Below, piece after piece: positions 18,527 to 28,395 of a stretch of 64,000 nucleotides of DNA. Numbering within the stretch: the first letter of the stretch is position 1; each line of letters starts with the position of its first letter. Source of the DNA: Candidatus Nitrospira nitrosa (lineage in GTDB: Bacteria > Nitrospirota > Nitrospiria > Nitrospirales > Nitrospiraceae); NCBI RefSeq assembly GCF_001458735.1, contig NZ_CZQA01000011.1, positions 144,625 to 208,624 on the forward strand, read 5' to 3'. The notes under the pieces are model-generated. The model had not been told where the DNA came from. It saw nothing but the letters and a program-made list of their open reading frames with translations, and searched no databases. A program made the translations under genes and the position numbers.

Positions 18527-18548
18527 GGTCTATCCTTCCTACTCGAAT

Positions 18549-18863
18549 TTATGCCGTTGCAATACCGGTAATCAGGAGCTTGGTGAACCCCTGCCGGTGC
18601 CCGCGAGTACGTCGGTAGTTCTTGCGGCGTTTCTTCTTGAAAACGGTAATCGATCGAGTCCGTCCATGACGCACAATTTCCGCCGTGACCTTGGCTCCGG
18701 CAACGAGTGGTTGCCCGATGAGGACCGCAGCGTCACCATGCACGAGACGAACCTGGTCGAGTTCCACTTGCGCGCCGACATCACCAGGCAGGCTTCCAAC
18801 CTGAATCGTCGCCCCTGCTTCTACCCGATACTGCTTACCACCTGTTTCTACAATCGCGTACAT
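18549..18863 (-). CDS. rplU: 50S ribosomal protein bL21
   Basis: A 104 aa ribosomal protein that binds 23S rRNA together with bL20. MYAIVETGGKQYRVEAG, the KKKRRKNYRRTRGHRQ stretch and the C-terminal ITGI are diagnostic. It is the first gene of a seven-gene train that continues to the LapB-like gene. A consensus promoter lies 30-58 bp upstream of its ATG. Confidence 0.96.
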   Translation of the reverse strand: MYAIVETGGKQYRVEAGATIQVGSLPGDVGAQVELDQVRLVHGDAAVLIGQPLVAGAKVTAEIVRHGRTRSITVFKKKRRKNYRRTRGHRQGFTKLLITGIATA

Positions 18864-18892
18864 ATCTCTTCTCCAGTCTTGAGGAACGGTTC

Positions 18893-18921
18893 ATTTAACA
18901 TGTGGGTGTGAGAAGTGTCAA
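18893..18921 (-). promoter_or_regulatory. Sigma70-type promoter of the rplU operon
   Basis: Read on the minus strand, TTGACA (18921-18916) is followed after exactly 17 bases by TTAAAT (18898-18893). The -10 box lies 30 bp before the rplU ATG, leaving room for a short leader. A perfect -35 with ideal spacing in front of a ribosomal operon makes this the best-supported promoter in the window. Confidence 0.7.
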
Positions 18922-19077
18922 GCCATAGGGAGTGGTTTCACTTGATCAGTGAGCATACACTCCCCCTCTTTTGTGGGCTAGGATCATCTCAGAGCTCCCA
19001 CGTATTCTTGCGCCACAAACAGTCCCGTCGTCGCTGTGGTAGTGACCGTCATCCCACGACAAGAGAGTGATGAACGC

Positions 19078-19422
19078 ATGGCGCATACCAGCAAGTTTGT
19101 AATTCGAACCTATCACCGGATTCCCATTCGATGTGAAGCCTATTACATGGGTGGGGACTTCCTCGGAAAGGGAACCGTCATGAACCTCTGCCGAAACGGG
19201 TTTCGTGTACTTGGCGACCATCAAGTCGTACCGGGAATGGAACTCGTTGTCCGTCTTTCTCTGCCGGATAAGGATGCGCCGGTGGAAATCCAACGCGTCG
19301 CTGTTCGGTGGGTTCGCGGCCTACTGTTTGGGGCCAGAATCATGACGATGAGTCCGGACGGAGAAGATCGAGTGGCCACGTTTCTGAGTGCTCGCCTTCG
19401 TGCCTATTGTGCCTCTTCCTAA
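19078..19422 (+). CDS. PilZ-domain protein
   Basis: A 114 aa single-domain protein starting at ATG 19078; the upstream in-frame GTG 19036 has no support. The beta-barrel pattern RIPIRCEAYYMGGDF, GKGTVMNLCRNGFRVLGD, VVPGMELVVRL and VAVRWVRGLLFGARI is that of PilZ domains, which bind c-di-GMP through an N-terminal RxxxR and a DxSxxG motif. Here the second motif is degenerate (NLCRNGFRV), as in several Nitrospira PilZ-like proteins, so c-di-GMP binding is uncertain. It is divergent from rplU. Confidence 0.8.
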   Translation: MAHTSKFVIRTYHRIPIRCEAYYMGGDFLGKGTVMNLCRNGFRVLGDHQVVPGMELVVRLSLPDKDAPVEIQRVAVRWVRGLLFGARIMTMSPDGEDRVATFLSARLRAYCASS

Positions 19423-19625
19423 ATAGCCTATTCAACAAGATACCGGAAGCCACAGTGTGTGCCGAGGACGAATGCGCTCCCATGTTTCGTGATGGCCGTA
19501 TCGGTCGAGTTGGTCTTGACGCAGGCTGAGGGTTCGTTTGCTTGACCCGAGGTCAGCTGCACGCTATAGTCCCTCACGCAACTCAAGGCAGTACCTTTTT
19601 ATCCCTCGCTGGAGCGCACACTCAT

Positions 19626-20540
19626 ATGTTGGAGCCGGTTGAAAAAATTTGGATGGACGGGAAGTTCGTGCCATGGGGAGAGGCGAATGTTCATGTCCTC
19701 ACTCATTCACTGCATTATGGGCTGGCAGCCTTCGAAGGTGTGCGCTGTTACAAAGGCAAGTCAGGATCCGCCATTTTTCGGCTTCAGGAGCATGTCGATC
19801 GATTATTCGACTCGGCACACATCAGCATGATGGTCATCCCGTACGATAAAAAGCAGATGACCGAGGCCATCGTTGAAACGGTTCGTGTGAATCGACTGGA
19901 TGCCTGTTACATCCGTCCCTTGGTCTTTATCGGGTATGGGGCGATGGGGGTGCATCCTGGGGACAACCCGATTCGGGTGGCCATCGCCGCGTGGAAGTGG
20001 GGGGCCTATTTGGGAGAGGAGGCTCTTGCCAATGGGATGCGTGCTTGCGTGTCTTCCTTTACGCGACACCATGTCAATGTGTCCATGACCAGAGGGAAGA
20101 TCTCCGGGTATTATGTGAACTCTATCCTAGCGAAGCAACAAGCAAAGGCCGACGGGTATGACGAAGCGATTCTTCTTGATCCGGAGGGGTATGTTGCCGA
20201 GGGAACAGGCGAGAACGTGTTCATTATCCGCCGCGGTGTGCTCAAGACGACGCCGTTGACATCGGTGCTGGAGGGGATTACGAGAGATTCCGTCATTCAG
20301 TTGGCGCAAGAACGGAACATCAGGGTCGTGGAAGAACGATTTACGCGTGATGAAATGTACATTGCCGATGAAGTATTTGTGACAGGGACAGCTGCTGAAC
20401 TGACTCCGGTCAGAGAGATCGACAATCGCCGTATTGGGACCGGCACACCCGGGCCGATTACGCGCGCGCTCCAAGACACCTTCTTCTCGATCGTACGCGG
20501 GGAAGACACCGCGCATCAATCCTGGTTGACCAAGATCTAA
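19626..20540 (+). CDS. ilvE: Branched-chain amino acid aminotransferase IlvE
   Basis: A 304 aa PLP enzyme (class IV fold) for the last step of Val/Ile/Leu synthesis. I chose ATG 19626 because the family starts W.DG.FV.W..A.VHVL. The family segments HSLHYGLAAFEGVRCY, TRGKISGYYVNSILAK with the PLP lysine, EGTGENVFIIRRG and FVTGTAAELTPVREID are present. It converges on secG, with an interspersed repeat in the intergenic gap. Confidence 0.94.
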   Translation: MLEPVEKIWMDGKFVPWGEANVHVLTHSLHYGLAAFEGVRCYKGKSGSAIFRLQEHVDRLFDSAHISMMVIPYDKKQMTEAIVETVRVNRLDACYIRPLVFIGYGAMGVHPGDNPIRVAIAAWKWGAYLGEEALANGMRACVSSFTRHHVNVSMTRGKISGYYVNSILAKQQAKADGYDEAILLDPEGYVAEGTGENVFIIRRGVLKTTPLTSVLEGITRDSVIQLAQERNIRVVEERFTRDEMYIADEVFVTGTAAELTPVREIDNRRIGTGTPGPITRALQDTFFSIVRGEDTAHQSWLTKI

Positions 20541-20567
20541 TTATCGCGGCGAGCCATTGCTATGCTG

Positions 20568-20596
20568 CCGGGAGAAGCGAGAAGATCTTCCCGGCC
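20568..20596 (+). terminator. Possible hairpin downstream of ilvE
   Basis: GCCGGGA (20568-20574) can pair with TCCCGGC (20590-20596), 27 bp after the ilvE stop. There is no T-run, so classification as an intrinsic terminator is weak. Confidence 0.3.
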
Positions 20597-20699
20597 CAGT
20601 AGGCGTCCGTTTGTGGAGCGCTAGCAGGTTGCGAACCCCTCGATTATTGCCAGCCCAGTAGTGAGAAGGTTCCGTCCGGCAGTCAAACCACAAGAGCTT

Positions 20700-20821
20700 C
20701 AGGATGCTCAAAAGGCCGTCCAGTAAGGCAGCAGCGAGCGAAGGGGCGAGGCGTGCGCGTCGGTACGTTGAGTCTCAGAGCGATGCGAGAACGCCGCTGG
20801 CAGACTTTTTTAACATTCCTG
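20700..20821. repeat. Interspersed repeat with imperfect inverted arms
   Basis: A ~122 bp unit whose left arm, from CAGGATGCTCAAAAGGCCG (20700 on), is an imperfect inverted match of the right arm, which ends TTTTTTAACATTCCTG at 20821; about 25 bases on each side pair. The GC-rich middle contains GAGCGAAGGGGCGAGGCG. I recall near-identical elements in intergenic spaces of Nitrospira genomes, which is recollection and not a search. It sits between the convergent genes ilvE and secG and could act as a bidirectional transcription stop, since the right arm carries a T6 tract. Confidence 0.6.
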
Positions 20822-20843
20822 TCAGGCCGTCTCCTGCGATCGA

Positions 20844-21203
20844 TTAGTGGCCAGTGGAGGGAGATTCCCCTGAGGAGGAGTGGGACTCTCCAGATGGCTG
20901 AGCAGGCGGTGCAGCCGGAGCAGGTGCCGTCTCGCTCTTGTGGTCGAGGTCAATGATCGTCGAGGAGACATTTCGCTGTTTTGCCAAGATGGCCAAGCTG
21001 AGTGACGTCACCATAAAAATGGCTGCAACGAACACCGTCAACTTACTGAGAAAGTTAGCAGGGCCACGGCTTCCGAACACCGTTTGACTCGACCCGCCAA
21101 AGGCGGCTCCGATCTCTGCCCCTTTGCCAGACTGAAGGAGAATCGCTCCAATCATCAGAAAACAGATGAATACGTGGACGACCACGATTAGCGTGTATAG
21201 CAT
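20844..21203 (-). CDS. secG: Preprotein translocase subunit SecG
   Basis: A 119 aa inner-membrane subunit that stimulates the SecYEG channel. The two helices LIVVVHVFICFLMIGAILLQ and SKLTVFVAAIFMVTSLSLAI flank the conserved loop GKGAEIGAAFGGSSQTVFG. The tail is Pro/Ala/Ser-rich and disordered. It follows tpiA by 6 bp, the common tpiA-secG arrangement. Confidence 0.93.
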   Translation of the reverse strand: MLYTLIVVVHVFICFLMIGAILLQSGKGAEIGAAFGGSSQTVFGSRGPANFLSKLTVFVAAIFMVTSLSLAILAKQRNVSSTIIDLDHKSETAPAPAAPPAQPSGESHSSSGESPSTGH

Positions 21204-21209
21204 GAACGT

Positions 21210-21992
21210 TCAGACTCCGATTGATCGTGTAGTAGAAGTAAGTTGGGCGATTGTAGCAAAGGAGTTCACCTCTAGACAAGCGCCGCCGATAAGTGCACCG
21301 TCCACCTGGTCCGACGATAAGAGGGAGGCGATATTCTGCGTCGTCACGCTGCCTCCATACAGAATCCTCGTCCGTTCGGCGACGAGGGGAGAGGCGGTGG
21401 CGGCAAGAACAGCTCGAATCGTCCGATGGGCGGCAACGGCTTGCTCGGTGGTAGCCGATCGGCCGGTTCCGATGGCCCAGATCGGCTCATACGCGACGGT
21501 GAGGGTTTCCAGGGACTCGGCGGCAAAGCCGGCCAAGCTCTCGTGGATCTGTTGAGCAAGCACATCGTCGGTTGAGCCGGCTTCTCGCTGAGTGAGTGAT
21601 TCACCGATACAGAGGATCGGGCGGAGTTCATGTGCGAAGGCCGCCTGCAGTTTCTTACGAATCTCATCGCCCCGTTCACCAAAGAGCGTTCGCCGTTCAG
21701 AATGGCCAAGAATCACATAGCGGCAACCAAGGTCCTTCAGCATGGGGGCGGAGATCTCTCCGGTGTACGCTCCCTGCGTTTCCCAAAACAGATTTTGCGC
21801 CCCGAGCTGGATCGGAGATCCTGGGCCCAAGACCCTGCCGACCGACTCCAATGCCGTAAATGGGGGAGCCACAACCAGTTCCACGCCCGTAGGAGTCTTC
21901 GAAAGATGCCGGCTCAGTTCGCCGATAAACCTAGCCGCTTCGGACGCGGTCTTGTTCATTTTCCAATTGCCGACAATGAGCCGTGTACGCAC
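21210..21992 (-). CDS. tpiA: Triosephosphate isomerase TpiA
   Basis: A 260 aa TIM-barrel enzyme converting dihydroxyacetone phosphate and glyceraldehyde-3-phosphate. The start is GTG 21992, giving (M)RTRLIVGNWKMNK. The catalytic histidine is in ILGHSERR and the catalytic glutamate in VAYEPIWAIGTG; the phosphate loop LYGGSV is present. It is downstream of pgk in a gap-pgk-tpiA-secG cluster for glycolysis/gluconeogenesis. Confidence 0.95.
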   Translation of the reverse strand: MRTRLIVGNWKMNKTASEAARFIGELSRHLSKTPTGVELVVAPPFTALESVGRVLGPGSPIQLGAQNLFWETQGAYTGEISAPMLKDLGCRYVILGHSERRTLFGERGDEIRKKLQAAFAHELRPILCIGESLTQREAGSTDDVLAQQIHESLAGFAAESLETLTVAYEPIWAIGTGRSATTEQAVAAHRTIRAVLAATASPLVAERTRILYGGSVTTQNIASLLSSDQVDGALIGGACLEVNSFATIAQLTSTTRSIGV

Positions 21993-22030
21993 AGGGTTCC
22001 TGGGGCTGAGATTGTACTGAAAAATCGTCG

Positions 22031-23230
22031 TCAGTTCTGGCGGTCAGGCAATGCTGCAAGGCCGGGTAACGTTTTGCCTTCAAGCAGTTCCAGCGCTGCG
22101 CCACCACCGGTCGAGATGAATGACATGCTCTCTGACACACCGGCTCGATGAACGGCGAGGGCAGTTTCACCGCCACCGACGATCGTGAGGGCGTATGCAT
22201 CGGCGATAGCATGGGCCATAGCCAAGGTCCCCCGTGCGTAGGCATCAATTTCAAAGACACCCATTGGTCCGTTCCACAGGATGGTCTTGGCGTTTTGGAC
22301 CGCCTCATTGAAGAGCTTGACGGAGGCCGGACCAATGTCGAGGGCGTACCACCCTTTCGGAATCTCCTGCACGGGGACAATCTTGGTTTCTGCGCCGATC
22401 TCTCGACTGGCTGCAACCACACAGTCGACAGGGAGATAAAACTTGACCCCTCGTGAGAGGGCATGGTCCTCAATGCCTCGGGCAAAATCCAGCATGTCCA
22501 TTTCGCAGAGCGAGTTGCCGATCTCCATGCCCTTTGCTTTCAAGAAGGTGAACGCCATGCCGCCACCGATAATGACCTTGTCGACTTTCTTGCCGAGATT
22601 TTCAATGACTCCGATTTTTCCGGACACTTTGGCTCCACCCAGAATGGCGGCAAATGGGCGCACGGGATTGGCGACGGCTCCCTCAAGGTACTCGATCTCT
22701 TTCTTAAGCAGCGCTCCTGCTGCAGCATCCTTGATGTGTTTCGTAATACCGACCGTCGAGGCGTGGGCACGGTGCGCGGCTCCAAAGGCGTCGTTGATAA
22801 ACACGTCTCCCAACGAGGCCAGGGCCTTCGCGAAATCATCGTCGTTCTTCTCTTCGCCGGCATGAAACCGGAGGTTTTCGAGTAAGAGCACATCCCCGTC
22901 CTTCATCTTGGCGACCAGCTTCTCGACGGCCGGTCCCATGCAATCCGGAGCGAAGAGGACTTCTTTCCCGAGCAGTCGCCCCAACCGTTTGGCGACAGGA
23001 GCGAGGCTGTATTTTGGTTCGAACGTTCCCTTCGGTCTGCCGAGGTGTGAGCAAAGAATGACTTTCGCGCCCTCATCCACGACACGATTGATCGTCGGCA
23101 GGGTGGAACGAATGCGGGTGTCGTCGGTAATCTGTAGCGACTCGTCTAGAGGGACGTTGAAATCCGCTCGAATAATGACCCGTTTGCCACGAAGTTGCAC
23201 ATCATCGATGGTTTTTTTGTGCAAGTTCAC
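22031..23230 (-). CDS. pgk: Phosphoglycerate kinase Pgk
   Basis: A 399 aa monomeric enzyme of lower glycolysis. N-terminal domain: VIIRADFNVPLD, SHLGRPKG and LLLENLRFHAGEEKND. C-terminal nucleotide domain: AILGGAKVSGKIGV, NGPMGVFE and VGGGETALAVHRAG. It lies between gap and tpiA; about 90 bp separate it from gap. Confidence 0.96.
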   Translation of the reverse strand: MNLHKKTIDDVQLRGKRVIIRADFNVPLDESLQITDDTRIRSTLPTINRVVDEGAKVILCSHLGRPKGTFEPKYSLAPVAKRLGRLLGKEVLFAPDCMGPAVEKLVAKMKDGDVLLLENLRFHAGEEKNDDDFAKALASLGDVFINDAFGAAHRAHASTVGITKHIKDAAAGALLKKEIEYLEGAVANPVRPFAAILGGAKVSGKIGVIENLGKKVDKVIIGGGMAFTFLKAKGMEIGNSLCEMDMLDFARGIEDHALSRGVKFYLPVDCVVAASREIGAETKIVPVQEIPKGWYALDIGPASVKLFNEAVQNAKTILWNGPMGVFEIDAYARGTLAMAHAIADAYALTIVGGGETALAVHRAGVSESMSFISTGGGAALELLEGKTLPGLAALPDRQN

Positions 23231-23322
23231 GGAAAGCTCCTTGGTGTAGGTTCATTCAGCAGTCAACACTTCGGGATGAGATGAGCGATGGAGCGGGCTC
23301 GATCATCCCCGGCGCAGTCAAG

Positions 23323-24357
<1,035 letters not shown>

Positions 24358-24402
24358 TTATAGTGTATGTCTGTGGGACCAGACCGTACGATCCGAATGT
24401 CG

Positions 24403-24432
24403 ATAGTATCGATGCGCTTTCCTTCTTGTCAA
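24403..24432 (-). promoter_or_regulatory. Probable sigma70 promoter of the gap operon
   Basis: On the minus strand TTGACA (24432-24427) stands 18 bases before TACTAT (24408-24403, 4 of 6 matches to consensus), about 67 bp upstream of the gap ATG. The -35 is perfect and the -10 moderate. Confidence 0.5.
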
Positions 24433-24568
24433 GATAGAACAAGCAGGTGGTGCCTCAAAAAAACGTCAAAATGACCGATGCCTGCACGTCAGAACCTGTG
24501 TATCACTTGCGTCCTCTTTCGGCAGTTCGTTAGAGTTCGGCACGCGTTCAATACCAAAGGAATGTGCA

Positions 24569-26986
24569 ATGGCCCAGATCTTATCAGAACAAGCAGCCCA
24601 GGTGGTGGAATGGCCCAGAGTTTTGGACTATGTGGCGCAGCAGGCCCAGTCGGCCATCGGCGGTACCAAGTGTCGAACGCTGGTTTTGTCGAGCGAACTT
24701 GAAGTGGCGCGTCGCCGTCAGCAGGAGACGACCGAAATGGTGCGTCTGGTGGAAGGGAGTGATCCACCGCCGAGCTTGGCCTTTCCCGATATCCGAGAGC
24801 AGCTGATCCGGGCAGAAAAGGGAGGCGTGCTCGAAGTCGGCGAGTTACGGGATTGTGCGATCACCCTGGCCTTGATGGTTGAACTGGAACGCTATGCACA
24901 GGTGCATCAAGACGAGATCCAAGCCCTGGCGCAGGTCTTTGAGCCACTGCACCTCACCAAAGGGCTACGGGGCCTTCAACACGCCATTGAGCATGCCATC
25001 CAGCCGGATGGGTTCATGAAGGACACGGCTTCGCCCGAGCTACGGCGTCTCACGCATCAGGCGCAAGGCTTAAAGCAAGAGATGCGGGGACAACTGGAGC
25101 AGATTCTCCATTCGCGGCGCTATGAGGACGTCCTGCAGGAATCATATTTTGCCCAGCGCGAGGGGCGCTATGTCGTGCCGGTGAAGGCGGATATGCGGGG
25201 GCGGATTCCTGGGATCGTCCATGATGTCTCAGCCAGTGGCGCGACCGTCTTTCTGGAGCCGCGCGAGTTGGTTGAGCTCAACAATTCCATCAAGGTGACG
25301 GATTTGGAGATCGAGCGGGAGGTACAGCGTATCTTGCGGGAGCTGACGGCGCTTGTGGCGGTCCAAGCGGACGCGATGGCCCAGGGGATTGGGGCGTTGG
25401 TGGATTGTGACGTCATCAGGGCCAAGGCCGAGATGAGCCGACGGCTGAAATGTAATCCGATCACGCTGAATGATATGGGCCGTGTCGTGCTGAAACAGGC
25501 ACGCCATCCGCTGCTGCTCCTTACGAAAGAGCAGGTCGTCGCGAACGATATTCTTATGGACGAGACGATCCGCGTTCTCGTCATATCCGGGCCCAATACC
25601 GGTGGCAAGACCGTCACTCTCAAGATTGTGGGACTCTTTGCCCTCATGGTGCGAGCCGGACTGCATCTTCCCTGCGCGCCGGAGTCGGAGATGGCGCTTT
25701 TTACCGATCTCTATGCCGATATTGGCGACGCCCAGGATCTGAGTCGCGATCTCTCCAGTTTCTCGGCGCATATGACTCAGATGATTCGACTCCTCTCTGA
25801 GCGCACCGACTGTTCGACGACCGACGTTGCCGCTCCACCACGTTCGCTGGTGCTACTTGATGAGCCGGTAACCTCGACGGACCCTCAAGAAGGGGCGGCA
25901 CTGGCGGAGGCGTTGCTCTGTCGCTTGGCAGAACTCAATATGAAAGTCGTGGCGACCACGCATTATAGGGGGCTTAAAGAATTGGCACAGACCACTCCCG
26001 GCTTCGCCAATGCCAGCGTGGAATTTGATGTGGAACGCTTGGCGCCGACCTATCGCGTCTTCATGGGGATGCCTGGCGGCTCCTCCGCTTTGGAGATTGC
26101 CCGCCGGCTTGGCATGGACGAGCGTTTGGTGAACGAGGCGCGCAGGCGACTGCATCGCACCGACCAACGGCTCGATCTGATGATGGCCGATCTGCAGCGT
26201 ACTCAACGTCAACTGGCTGACGATGGGGAGCGCGCGCGGCAGGCTCGGCAAGCGGCTGAGCAGGCGGCCCGTGACGCTGAGGTGCTCCGTGTGCAACTTG
26301 AACAGGCTGAACAAGAGGCGAAGCGGGGGCTCAAGAAGAAGATCGGTGAGCAGTTTCAACGCGCACGGGCTGAAGTGCAAGCCACGGTCGATTCACTGAA
26401 ACGCGAGCAAAAGCTCATCAAAGCCAAAGAGACAAAACAGCGGCTGCATGAGCTGGAAACAAAAGCGCGGCAGGAGCTGCTGCCAGTCACTGTGCCAATT
26501 CCACTGGAGCAGCTCGGGGTCGGCGACATCGTGGAAATTACCGGGTTGGGTATGACGGGGAGTTTGTTGGAAATACCACATGGGAAGAAGCGGGTTCGGG
26601 TCAAAGTAGGGGAGGGCGAAATCCTGGCTACGGTCTCGAATCTCGTTGGCCTCGCGCGTGAAACAGATGCTACCGCTGCTGCGCCTGCGCCAGTAGCGGC
26701 ACCTGCGCGGAGAGTCTCGACGAGTAACGGATTAGGGTTAGATGAACAGACCGTCGTCGACGTGCGAGGGCAGGCGATGGATGAGGCTTTGGATCAGGTC
26801 GTGGCGGCGTTGGATCGAGCGACGCTGGATGGTGCGCCGTTTCTTCGTGTCATTCATGGCCATGGAACCGGTCGACTCAAATCCTCCCTCCGAGAGTATT
26901 TGAAATCATCACCCTATGTGGCGGAGTTTCGCCCGGGTGATCGAGCCGAGGGAGGTGATGGTGTAACGGTGGCGAAGCTGCGGTGA
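24569..26986 (+). CDS. mutS2: Endonuclease MutS2
   Basis: An 805 aa MutS-family ATPase that lacks the mismatch-recognition domain; it acts on branched DNA and stalled or collided ribosomes. Core/lever helices are followed by Walker A GPNTGGKTVTLK (~residue 345) and Walker B LVLLDEPVTSTDPQEG, a long coiled coil rich in Gln/Arg (~530-640), a KOW-like segment, and a C-terminal Smr nuclease domain with VDVRGQAMDEAL and VIHGHGTGRLK. All parts are present. It is divergent from gap. Confidence 0.95.
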   Translation: MAQILSEQAAQVVEWPRVLDYVAQQAQSAIGGTKCRTLVLSSELEVARRRQQETTEMVRLVEGSDPPPSLAFPDIREQLIRAEKGGVLEVGELRDCAITLALMVELERYAQVHQDEIQALAQVFEPLHLTKGLRGLQHAIEHAIQPDGFMKDTASPELRRLTHQAQGLKQEMRGQLEQILHSRRYEDVLQESYFAQREGRYVVPVKADMRGRIPGIVHDVSASGATVFLEPRELVELNNSIKVTDLEIEREVQRILRELTALVAVQADAMAQGIGALVDCDVIRAKAEMSRRLKCNPITLNDMGRVVLKQARHPLLLLTKEQVVANDILMDETIRVLVISGPNTGGKTVTLKIVGLFALMVRAGLHLPCAPESEMALFTDLYADIGDAQDLSRDLSSFSAHMTQMIRLLSERTDCSTTDVAAPPRSLVLLDEPVTSTDPQEGAALAEALLCRLAELNMKVVATTHYRGLKELAQTTPGFANASVEFDVERLAPTYRVFMGMPGGSSALEIARRLGMDERLVNEARRRLHRTDQRLDLMMADLQRTQRQLADDGERARQARQAAEQAARDAEVLRVQLEQAEQEAKRGLKKKIGEQFQRARAEVQATVDSLKREQKLIKAKETKQRLHELETKARQELLPVTVPIPLEQLGVGDIVEITGLGMTGSLLEIPHGKKRVRVKVGEGEILATVSNLVGLARETDATAAAPAPVAAPARRVSTSNGLGLDEQTVVDVRGQAMDEALDQVVAALDRATLDGAPFLRVIHGHGTGRLKSSLREYLKSSPYVAEFRPGDRAEGGDGVTVAKLR

Positions 26987-27114
26987 GAGCAAATAGAGCA
27001 ATCACACCCATGAGATCGCCCTAGAAGAGGATGATATTCTCAGGACATATTGAATGCGATTCTCTAAGCCCCCATGCCGTTCCATCCCGGTGATCTTTAC
27101 AGCCAAAGGGTATC

Positions 27115-27132
27115 TGTTCTCCCGTGAGAACA
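27115..27132. other. Small hairpin between mutS2 and IS remnant
   Basis: TGTTCTC and GAGAACA (7 bp arms, CCGT loop) lie 128 bp after the mutS2 stop. No T-run follows. The rest of 26987-27231 shows no recognisable gene or RNA. Confidence 0.25.
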
Positions 27133-27231
27133 AACGGGAGCATCAGTAGATGCAATATCTCAGAGTCGGCGAGAAGTTGTGAATAATGAGTCGTGGTTCA
27201 TATGTCTTGCTCAGTATAGCTAAGCCCACAA

Positions 27232-27804
27232 TCAGTGATAGCCTCTCACGAGGTCGTCGAGGGTGGCTTGGTCCTGATACTCGCGGCGCTTCTTGAGGGC
27301 AGCAAAATCATGCTCGATGGGGTTAAGGTCGGGAGAATAGGGCGCGAGAAACAGCAGGGTCGCGCCAGTCGCGGCGATGAGCTGCGCTGTTTCGGATGAC
27401 GTATGAAATGCGGCGTTGTCCATGATCACGAGGTGATGGGCGTTCAGACGCGGGCACAGCTGCGTCTTCAGCCAGGTGTTGAAGACCCCGGTATCGCACG
27501 TCCCGTCGAACAGCAAGGGCTCTGCCAGGCGCCCCTCCATGCGAGCGGCCAGGAGGGACGTGCGGGGTCGGCGATGCCCGGAGACCAGGCCGTCCACCCG
27601 CTGGCCTTTGGGGGCATACCCATACCGCCGCGCCGTCGACGACACAAACCCGCATTCATCGATGTACACGGGGTGTTTGCCGCGGCGTACGAACCGCTCG
27701 CGAAGCCGGAGAAACTGCTTGCGCCGCAGGGGGTCGCGTTCGGAATAGCCCAGTCTTTTTTTTATGGGTCACCCCCAACTTGTGCAGCGCGTTCCAGATA
27801 CAGT
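27232..27804 (-). pseudogene. IS630-family transposase remnant
   Basis: The C-terminal two thirds of an IS630/Tc1-type DDE transposase. YIDECGFVSSTARRYGY contains the first catalytic Asp, VIMDNAAFHTS the second, and LLFLAPYSPDLNPIEHDFAALK the final acidic residue. Upstream of 27760 the homology continues in another frame (NALHKLGVTHKK), across an A8 tract at 27757-27764, so there is a frameshift. The helix-turn-helix N-terminus is missing: homology stops at ~27804, where an IS3 remnant begins on the other strand. Confidence 0.8.
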
Positions 27805-28318
27805 ACGTATATCCCCACGGCGGAAGGCTGGCTGTATCTCGCTGGCATCAAGGATGTGTTCACCTGTGAGGTCGTCGGTCATGCCATGGGGGCTCGGATG
27901 ACGACGACGCTGGTAAGCCAGGCACTGGGAGCGGCAGTGTGGGCGAAGCGCCCCCGTCCGGGACTGATCCACCACTCCGATCGTGGCTCGCAGTATTGTG
28001 CTCAGGCCTATCAAGATCAGCTGCGGCAGTTCGGCCTGACCGCGTCCATGAGTCGGAAGGGCAACTGCTATGACAACGCACCGATGGAGAGTTTCTGGGG
28101 CACGTTGAAGAATGAGCTCGTGCACCATCGGCGCTACGACACGCGCGAGCAGGCCCGGCGTGAGATCACAGAGTACATCGAAATATTCTATAACCGTCAG
28201 CGGCGACATTCTCGGCTGGGAAATTGCTCGCCCGCGGCATTTGCCCAGCAGTGGGTCCGTCAGCAGTCTGCGGCGTGAGGCGGCAATTCATGGCGTCCAC
28301 TATTGACAACCGCGGTCA
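27805..28318 (+). mobile_element. IS3-family remnant (3' half of orfB plus right terminal repeat)
   Basis: From TYIPTAEGWLYLAGIKDVF to the stop at 28278 this is the C-terminal half of an IS3-type OrfB integrase, with DRGSQYC and the DDE glutamate in NAPMESFWGTLK. It is a close homologue of the intact copy at 63100-63960. The first catalytic Asp region and all of orfA are gone. The right inverted repeat survives at 28292-28318 (GGCGTCCAC...GGTCA) and matches the intact element's right end in design. The open frame extending upstream to 27403 is only antisense of the IS630 remnant. Confidence 0.85.
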
Positions 28319-28327
28319 TAGACCGAC

Positions 28328-28355
28328 GCGGCTCTTCACACCTGTGAAGAGCCGC
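28328..28355. terminator. Perfect 13 bp hairpin downstream of the tyrosinase gene
   Basis: GCGGCTCTTCACA, a CC loop, then the exact reverse complement. It lies 41 bp beyond the tyrosinase stop (minus strand) and 10 bp beyond the IS3 terminus. No T-run flanks it, so it may be a terminator without a U-tract or an RNA-stabilising stem. Confidence 0.5.
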
Positions 28356-28395
28356 ATATGTATTCGTTGTTGTACAGGGGTGACAACGGTACATT

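Noticed and set aside
27403..28278. Single 291-codon plus-strand transposase ORF
   Set aside because: The first ~130 codons are antisense of the IS630 transposase; only codons from ~27805 are IS3 integrase. Reported as two remnants.
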